A stretch of 26,169 bases of DNA. It comes from Planctomycetota bacterium. GTDB lineage: Bacteria > Planctomycetota > Phycisphaerae > Sedimentisphaerales > UBA12454. Shown here one piece after another: positions 22,155-26,169 of this stretch. The notes beneath the pieces are model-generated. The model was given only the letters and a program-made list of their open reading frames with translations. It ran no database searches and was not told where the DNA came from. The DNA lies in the NCBI GenBank assembly GCA_018828825.1, contig JAHJUV010000050.1, positions 1-26,169 on the forward strand, read 5' to 3'. The translations under genes were made by a program, and so were the position numbers. The number at the start of each line of letters is the position of its first letter. The stretch's first letter is position 1.

Positions 22155-24581
22155 TTATATATCGAGATTTTGGACTTCAAGAGCATGTTCCTGTATATAG
22201 GCTCGGCGTTTTTCGACGTCGTCTCCCATCAGGATACTGAAAAGCCTGTCGGCCTCGCCGGCATCTTCGAGGGTAACCTTCAGCAGGGTCCTCTTTTCCG
22301 GGTTCATCGTTGTGTCCCATAACTGATCTGCGTTCATTTCGCCCAAGCCCTTGAAACGCTTGATTTCTACGCCCTTGCCGCCGATGTGCCTTACGCCGGA
22401 GTATATCTGGTCCAGCGAAGCTACTTCATACTCTTCCGGGGCGTTTATCAGTTTAAACTTTGTCGGAATCGCCTCGCCAGATACCTTGCGCTCGGCCTTG
22501 AGCAGATAATCCTTGAAGTCGAGCCCGAATTTTTTCTTCAGTTTAGCGTTAATTTCATTTGCCCGCGTTACTTCGTGCAGTTCTTCGGCAAGCAGCCTCT
22601 CGGTGGCTTCTGTCTCCTCGGGACCGATTAAAGCTTCAATTCCCGAGCGTCTTTTTTCATATTCGTCTTTGTTGTGGTAAAATTCCGATTGTCCTTCGAA
22701 GCGGATATGATATTCCGGCAGCTTGCTGCCGTTATAATGCGTCTGGATAAACTGTTTGAATACAACGCCTCTTTTTTCAAGCACGGCTACATTGCGTTCA
22801 AGGTCGCCCAGCAGCTTGATAAGGTCTTTTAATTCCGCCACGCCTATCTTTTTCGTCCCGGCCGCCTCATTTATGATTAATTCCGTCCCGTCAACGCCGC
22901 GGGATATCATACGTTTCCGCATTTCCTGCTCGGTTAAAACGTATTCAGAATTTTTTTTGCCTTTTATGGAAAGTTCGTAAAGCGGCGGCTGGGCGATATA
23001 AACAGCGTCTTTCTCGAAAAGTTCCGGCATTTGCCTGAAAAGAAACGTCAGCAGAAGCGTTCTTATATGAGCGCCGTCAACATCGGCATCAGTCATCAGT
23101 ACAATTTTCCCATACCGACATTTGCTGAAGTTGAAATCATCGGAGCCGATACCCGTGCCGAGCGCGCTTATTATCGTTCGTATCTCTTCGTGAGCAAGCA
23201 TCTTATCAAGCCTTGCTTTTTCAACATTAAGAATCTTACCCCGCAAAGGCAGGATTGCCTGGATATTTCTGTCCCTTCCGCCTTTTGCACTTCCGCCGGC
23301 AGAATCACCCTCAACAAGGAAAAGTTCCGTAGAGGTTACTTCCCTGCTGGAGCAGTCCCAAAGTTTGCCCGGCAGGCCTCCGCTGCCCAACGCGCCTTTC
23401 CTTCGTGTAAGTTCGCGGGCTTTTCTCGCGGCCTCTCTGGCAGAAGCAGCCTGAATTGCCTTTGTAAGCACCCTCTTGGCCTGTGCAGGATTTTCTTCGA
23501 GATAATTACCGAGCTGCTCGTTAACAGTCGTCTCGACAAAACTGCCTGCCTCAGGATTGCTTAGCCTCACCTTTGTCTGGGCCTCAAAATGCGGGTCGGC
23601 CAGCTTGATGGATATAACAGCGGTAAGACCTTCACGGATATCTTCGCCACCTGGGGCTTGGCCGCTCTTAAGCAGATTCGTCTTCCTGGCGTAAGCATTC
23701 ATTGTGCGGGTAAGAGCTGTCTTAAAGCCGCTCATATGCGTTCCGCCGTCTATGTTCCTGATGTTATTCGCAAAAGCCAAGATGTTTTCCATATAGCTGG
23801 TGTTATATTGCATTGCAATTTCGCAAACCATCTTGCTTTGTGGATCTTCTTTTGAGAAATAGATAACATCTGAATGCAGTGATTCTTTGCCTTCATTGAG
23901 ATGCTTGACAAATTCTTTCAGCCCGTCCACAAAATGAAATAGTTCTTTTTTGTCGTTTCTGTCGTCCTGAAAAGTGATCTTGACTCCGGCGTTGAGATAA
24001 GCGACTTCGCGAATCCTTTTTTGGAGAGTTTCATAATCGAATGTTATATCGCCGAATATCTGCTCGTCCGGAAGAAATCTGATTAGTGTTCCCTGCTTGG
24101 CTGTTGGCCCGACCTCCTTGACCGCCCCTTTGGCATTTCCCCTTTCACACTCGAAATGGTAATGCTTGCCGTCGCGATAAACATCCGCTTCAAGCCATTC
24201 ACTTAATGCATTAACAACACTAACGCCGACACCGTGCAGGCCGCCTGAGACCTTATATGCCTCATGGTCAAATTTTCCACCAGCATGAAGAGTTGTAAGC
24301 ACCACTTCCAAAGCGCTCTTGCCGGCATCCTTGTGCATATCAACCGGAATGCCGTCTCCGTTATCTTCAACTGAACAGCTCCCATCGACGTGGACGTGAA
24401 CGATTATAGAATCGCATCGCCCGGCCATTGCTTCATCGATGGAATTATCCACAACTTCATAAACCAAATGGTGAAGTCCGCCCTGTTGGCGATTGCCGAT
24501 ATACATCTCCGGCCGCTTTCTCACCGCCTCAAGACCGGCGAGAATTTTTATACTGCTGGCATCGTAACTATGATCTTTCAT
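22155..24581 (-). CDS. gyrB: DNA gyrase subunit B
   Basis: The 808-residue protein is the ATPase subunit of DNA gyrase, which introduces negative supercoils. The GHKL ATPase domain has RPEMYIGN, HHLVYEVVDNSIDEAMAG (about 37-54), VEDNGDGIPVD and GGLHGVGVSVVNAL. The transducer domain follows. The TOPRIM domain has LVEGDSAGGSAKGGRDR (Glu near 424) and LMTDADVDGAHIRTLLL near 495-510. The C-terminal GyrA-contact region has GLGEMNADQLWDTTMNPEKRTLL. Between TOPRIM and the C-terminus there are about 165 residues, as in GyrB proteins with the standard insert. ParE is unlikely because of the length and the neighbouring dnaN/dciA. Confidence 0.97.
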   Translation of the reverse strand: MKDHSYDASSIKILAGLEAVRKRPEMYIGNRQQGGLHHLVYEVVDNSIDEAMAGRCDSIIVHVHVDGSCSVEDNGDGIPVDMHKDAGKSALEVVLTTLHAGGKFDHEAYKVSGGLHGVGVSVVNALSEWLEADVYRDGKHYHFECERGNAKGAVKEVGPTAKQGTLIRFLPDEQIFGDITFDYETLQKRIREVAYLNAGVKITFQDDRNDKKELFHFVDGLKEFVKHLNEGKESLHSDVIYFSKEDPQSKMVCEIAMQYNTSYMENILAFANNIRNIDGGTHMSGFKTALTRTMNAYARKTNLLKSGQAPGGEDIREGLTAVISIKLADPHFEAQTKVRLSNPEAGSFVETTVNEQLGNYLEENPAQAKRVLTKAIQAASAREAARKARELTRRKGALGSGGLPGKLWDCSSREVTSTELFLVEGDSAGGSAKGGRDRNIQAILPLRGKILNVEKARLDKMLAHEEIRTIISALGTGIGSDDFNFSKCRYGKIVLMTDADVDGAHIRTLLLTFLFRQMPELFEKDAVYIAQPPLYELSIKGKKNSEYVLTEQEMRKRMISRGVDGTELIINEAAGTKKIGVAELKDLIKLLGDLERNVAVLEKRGVVFKQFIQTHYNGSKLPEYHIRFEGQSEFYHNKDEYEKRRSGIEALIGPEETEATERLLAEELHEVTRANEINAKLKKKFGLDFKDYLLKAERKVSGEAIPTKFKLINAPEEYEVASLDQIYSGVRHIGGKGVEIKRFKGLGEMNADQLWDTTMNPEKRTLLKVTLEDAGEADRLFSILMGDDVEKRRAYIQEHALEVQNLDI

Positions 24582-24624
24582 ATCTTTGTTTGATTTCCCT
24601 TGCTAAAAAAGGCCTTACGGGTCA

Positions 24625-24969
24625 TTATTTCGAGCACGAAAGCCTGATTTCCCTTATATTCGCCGATGGACATGCTGTTTGTAAGTGCTTCAATATCTCG
24701 TCGGTCTTGTTTCGCAGATGAAACATATACGGCCCCGGTCTGACTTTTACTTTCAGCACTCCGGAATTAATGGAATCCGGTCTGCAATGCGCCGCTATTT
24801 CGCTGCCTACGGCCTGTTCGAAAAAGTCCAATACCTGCGAGTTTCTTTTTGTGTTTTTTACGAATCTGTCCAGGCAGTTATATATGTTCTGTCCGAACGG
24901 CGCCTCTGTCGGCGATCTGTTCGCGACTATTTTCCTGTTCGCCTGTTCGAGTATAAATTCGCCGTCCAT
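24625..24969 (-). CDS. dciA: DciA-like (DUF721) replicative helicase loader
   Basis: The 114-residue protein has the DUF721 pattern: FFEQAVGSEIAAHCRPDSINSGVLKVKVRPGPYMFHLRNKTDEILKHLQ, given here by its core VGxxIAxHCRP (about 54-64) and GVLKVKV (70-76), then IREIRL near the end. DciA loads the replicative helicase DnaB in bacteria without phage-derived DnaC/DnaI. It starts 13 bp after dnaN, with AAGG before the ATG, and lies directly upstream of gyrB, a common DciA position. In many other phyla recF occupies this slot. The region 1-50 is less conserved and may be flexible. Confidence 0.8.
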   Translation of the reverse strand: MDGEFILEQANRKIVANRSPTEAPFGQNIYNCLDRFVKNTKRNSQVLDFFEQAVGSEIAAHCRPDSINSGVLKVKVRPGPYMFHLRNKTDEILKHLQTACPSANIREIRLSCSK

Positions 24970-24982
24970 GGAACAACCTTTT

Positions 24983-26089
24983 TCAGGAAAGACTTACCGG
25001 CATAACAATATACACAAAGTTTGCGCCGCTCTTTATCAGGCCCGGCCTGTCCGGCTGGCCAAGTTGAAGCTCAAAAGAGTCTTCCCGAATCACTCTCAAA
25101 ACATCCACAAGAAACTGCGGATTAAATCCTATTTCCATCGGCTCACCTTTATAGTCCACTTCCATCGCGATTTCTGCGTCGCCCATTTCCGGCGCCCTAC
25201 TGGTGAAGACGAGCGACTTCTTGCCGAGGGCAAGTTTGACGCCTTTCGAGTCTTCGTTTGTGATAAGCGCCGCTCTTTTTACTGCACTTAGTGTCGCGGC
25301 GGTATTAAGCTGCACTTTGTTTTTGTAATCGGCCGGGATAATATCTTCGTATTTCGGGAAAGTTCCTTCGACAAGATTGGAGCTGATGACAACTTTGCCG
25401 CAGGCAAGAATTATTTTGCCGTCAACAAATCTGATTAACACCTTGTCTTTTTCGCCCGCCCCGACTTTATCGAGAAGGGCCATTGCCTTGGCGGGCACAA
25501 TAAACTTTTCAGCTTCCATTTTCTTGTCCACTTCGGCATTCAGGTTTAGTTTATATTTTGCCAGCCGCCGGCCATCGGTTCCGACAAGAGTAAGCTTTTT
25601 GCCGACCGGTTCCCAGAGAATACCACTGAGGGCATAACGTGTGTTTTCTTTCGCCGTGGCGAAAAGGCAATGTTCAACGGCCTCCTGCAGCTTGATAAGG
25701 TCCGCTTCGATTTGTGCGCCGCCGTCAAAGCCGGGGACTTCAGGATACTGCTCCGGCTGATATCCGTAAATCGTAAAGTTGCTGTCATTCCCCTTTATCC
25801 GACAGGTCGCCTCAGCCACTTCCATCGCCAGAATCTCATCTACGCTCTCGCGCACAATAGCTGCCAACCTCTCGGCAGGAACGACCGCCAGTCCTTTTTC
25901 TTCCACCTGCGCCTGCGGAATAAGACAGGTTATTCCAATCTCAAAGTCTGTTGCGCTAATATAAACCTGGTCTTTTTGGGCCTGAATCTTAAGCCCCTGC
26001 AAAATTGGTTTAGTCGTTCGCGAAAGGACCACGGTTGTAACAAGCCCCAGTGCCTCGGCAAGTGCCGCCCGGTTAAATTTAACTTTCAT
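24983..26089 (-). CDS. dnaN: DNA polymerase III beta sliding clamp
   Basis: The 368-residue protein has the three-domain clamp fold that tethers DNA polymerase III to DNA. Diagnostic stretches are KFNRAALAEALGLV at the N-terminus, TTKPILQGLKI, YISATDFEIGI, VPAERLAAIVRE, ALSGILWEPVGKKLTLVGTDGRRLA in domain II (core LVGTDGRRLA) and FNPQFLVDVLRVI in domain III. It ends with FVYIVMPVSLS, the normal 'YlimPvr' ending. GAGGGAAG lies before the ATG at 26089. It is the first gene of the dnaN-dciA-gyrB cluster. Confidence 0.97.
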   Translation of the reverse strand: MKVKFNRAALAEALGLVTTVVLSRTTKPILQGLKIQAQKDQVYISATDFEIGITCLIPQAQVEEKGLAVVPAERLAAIVRESVDEILAMEVAEATCRIKGNDSNFTIYGYQPEQYPEVPGFDGGAQIEADLIKLQEAVEHCLFATAKENTRYALSGILWEPVGKKLTLVGTDGRRLAKYKLNLNAEVDKKMEAEKFIVPAKAMALLDKVGAGEKDKVLIRFVDGKIILACGKVVISSNLVEGTFPKYEDIIPADYKNKVQLNTAATLSAVKRAALITNEDSKGVKLALGKKSLVFTSRAPEMGDAEIAMEVDYKGEPMEIGFNPQFLVDVLRVIREDSFELQLGQPDRPGLIKSGANFVYIVMPVSLS

Positions 26090-26169
26090 TTTTCTTCCCT
26101 CTGTTTATATCCTTAATATTTTCCATCATTTCCAGGGTGTTATTTTACACTAAAAATTCTCCTTTAGCA
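26090..26169 (-). promoter_or_regulatory. Upstream region of dnaN with a small palindrome
   Basis: GTGT-TATTTT-ACAC (26137-26150) is a short dyad about 50 bp before the dnaN start. No promoter with good spacing and no clear DnaA box was found. The window ends here, so its role cannot be judged. Confidence 0.25.

Noticed and set aside
24445..24453. Perfect DnaA box TTATCCACA
   Set aside because: It is the codon sequence for the conserved VVDNS motif of GyrB read on the other strand, and it is a lone copy inside the gene.

Overview
The window looks like chromosome from an anaerobic, Gram-negative bacterium, most likely a planctomycete of the Phycisphaerae/Sedimentisphaerales type. This is an inference from protein style and gene content. 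BamD-like and LptE-like proteins indicate an outer membrane. A complete rnfCDGEAB operon with an ApbE flavin transferase indicates ferredoxin-linked anaerobic energy metabolism. The set dnaN-dciA-gyrB suggests that dnaA or the replication origin may lie just beyond the right edge. No tRNA, rRNA, CRISPR array or prophage was seen.

Region 1 (1-4.4 kb) looks accessory and is AT-richer. It holds the 3' end of a SurA/PrsA-type peptidyl-prolyl isomerase with a terminator, a consensus sigma-70 promoter, a 49-residue ORF, a dGTPase-family HD phosphohydrolase, a 34-bp tandem array, a frameshifted REP-associated tyrosine transposase (RAYT), REP-like hairpins, a free-standing HNH endonuclease with an AP2-like tail, a large imperfect inverted repeat and a small Cys-rich protein.

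Region 2 (4.4-11.6 kb) is a same-strand housekeeping run: bamD-like, lptE, ftsH, dsbD and nth, then a LOG-family nucleotide hydrolase. Several of these genes are preceded by short palindromic repeats, and the ftsH leader can be drawn as two mutually exclusive hairpins.

Region 3 (11.6-14.5 kb) holds a TIGR03960-type radical SAM protein and an apbE gene, transcribed divergently from a compact near-palindrome with mirrored TATAAT boxes.

Region 4 (14.5-21.3 kb) holds a sigma-54 activator without a receiver domain, then the Rnf operon. The operon is led by a small two-helix Cys-motif membrane protein and has a recognisable promoter. rnfC appears to start at a rare ATT codon overlapping the upstream stop. 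ApbE is the enzyme expected to attach FMN covalently to RnfG and RnfD, both of which carry the matching threonine motifs.

Region 5 (21.3-26.2 kb, minus strand) holds dnaN, dciA, gyrB and a TPR lipoprotein.

The most interesting non-gene signals are three separate families of short palindromic repeats placed at gene boundaries (one supplies stop codons, others abut start codons), the mirrored leaderless-looking promoter, the ftsH leader and the ATT start of rnfC.
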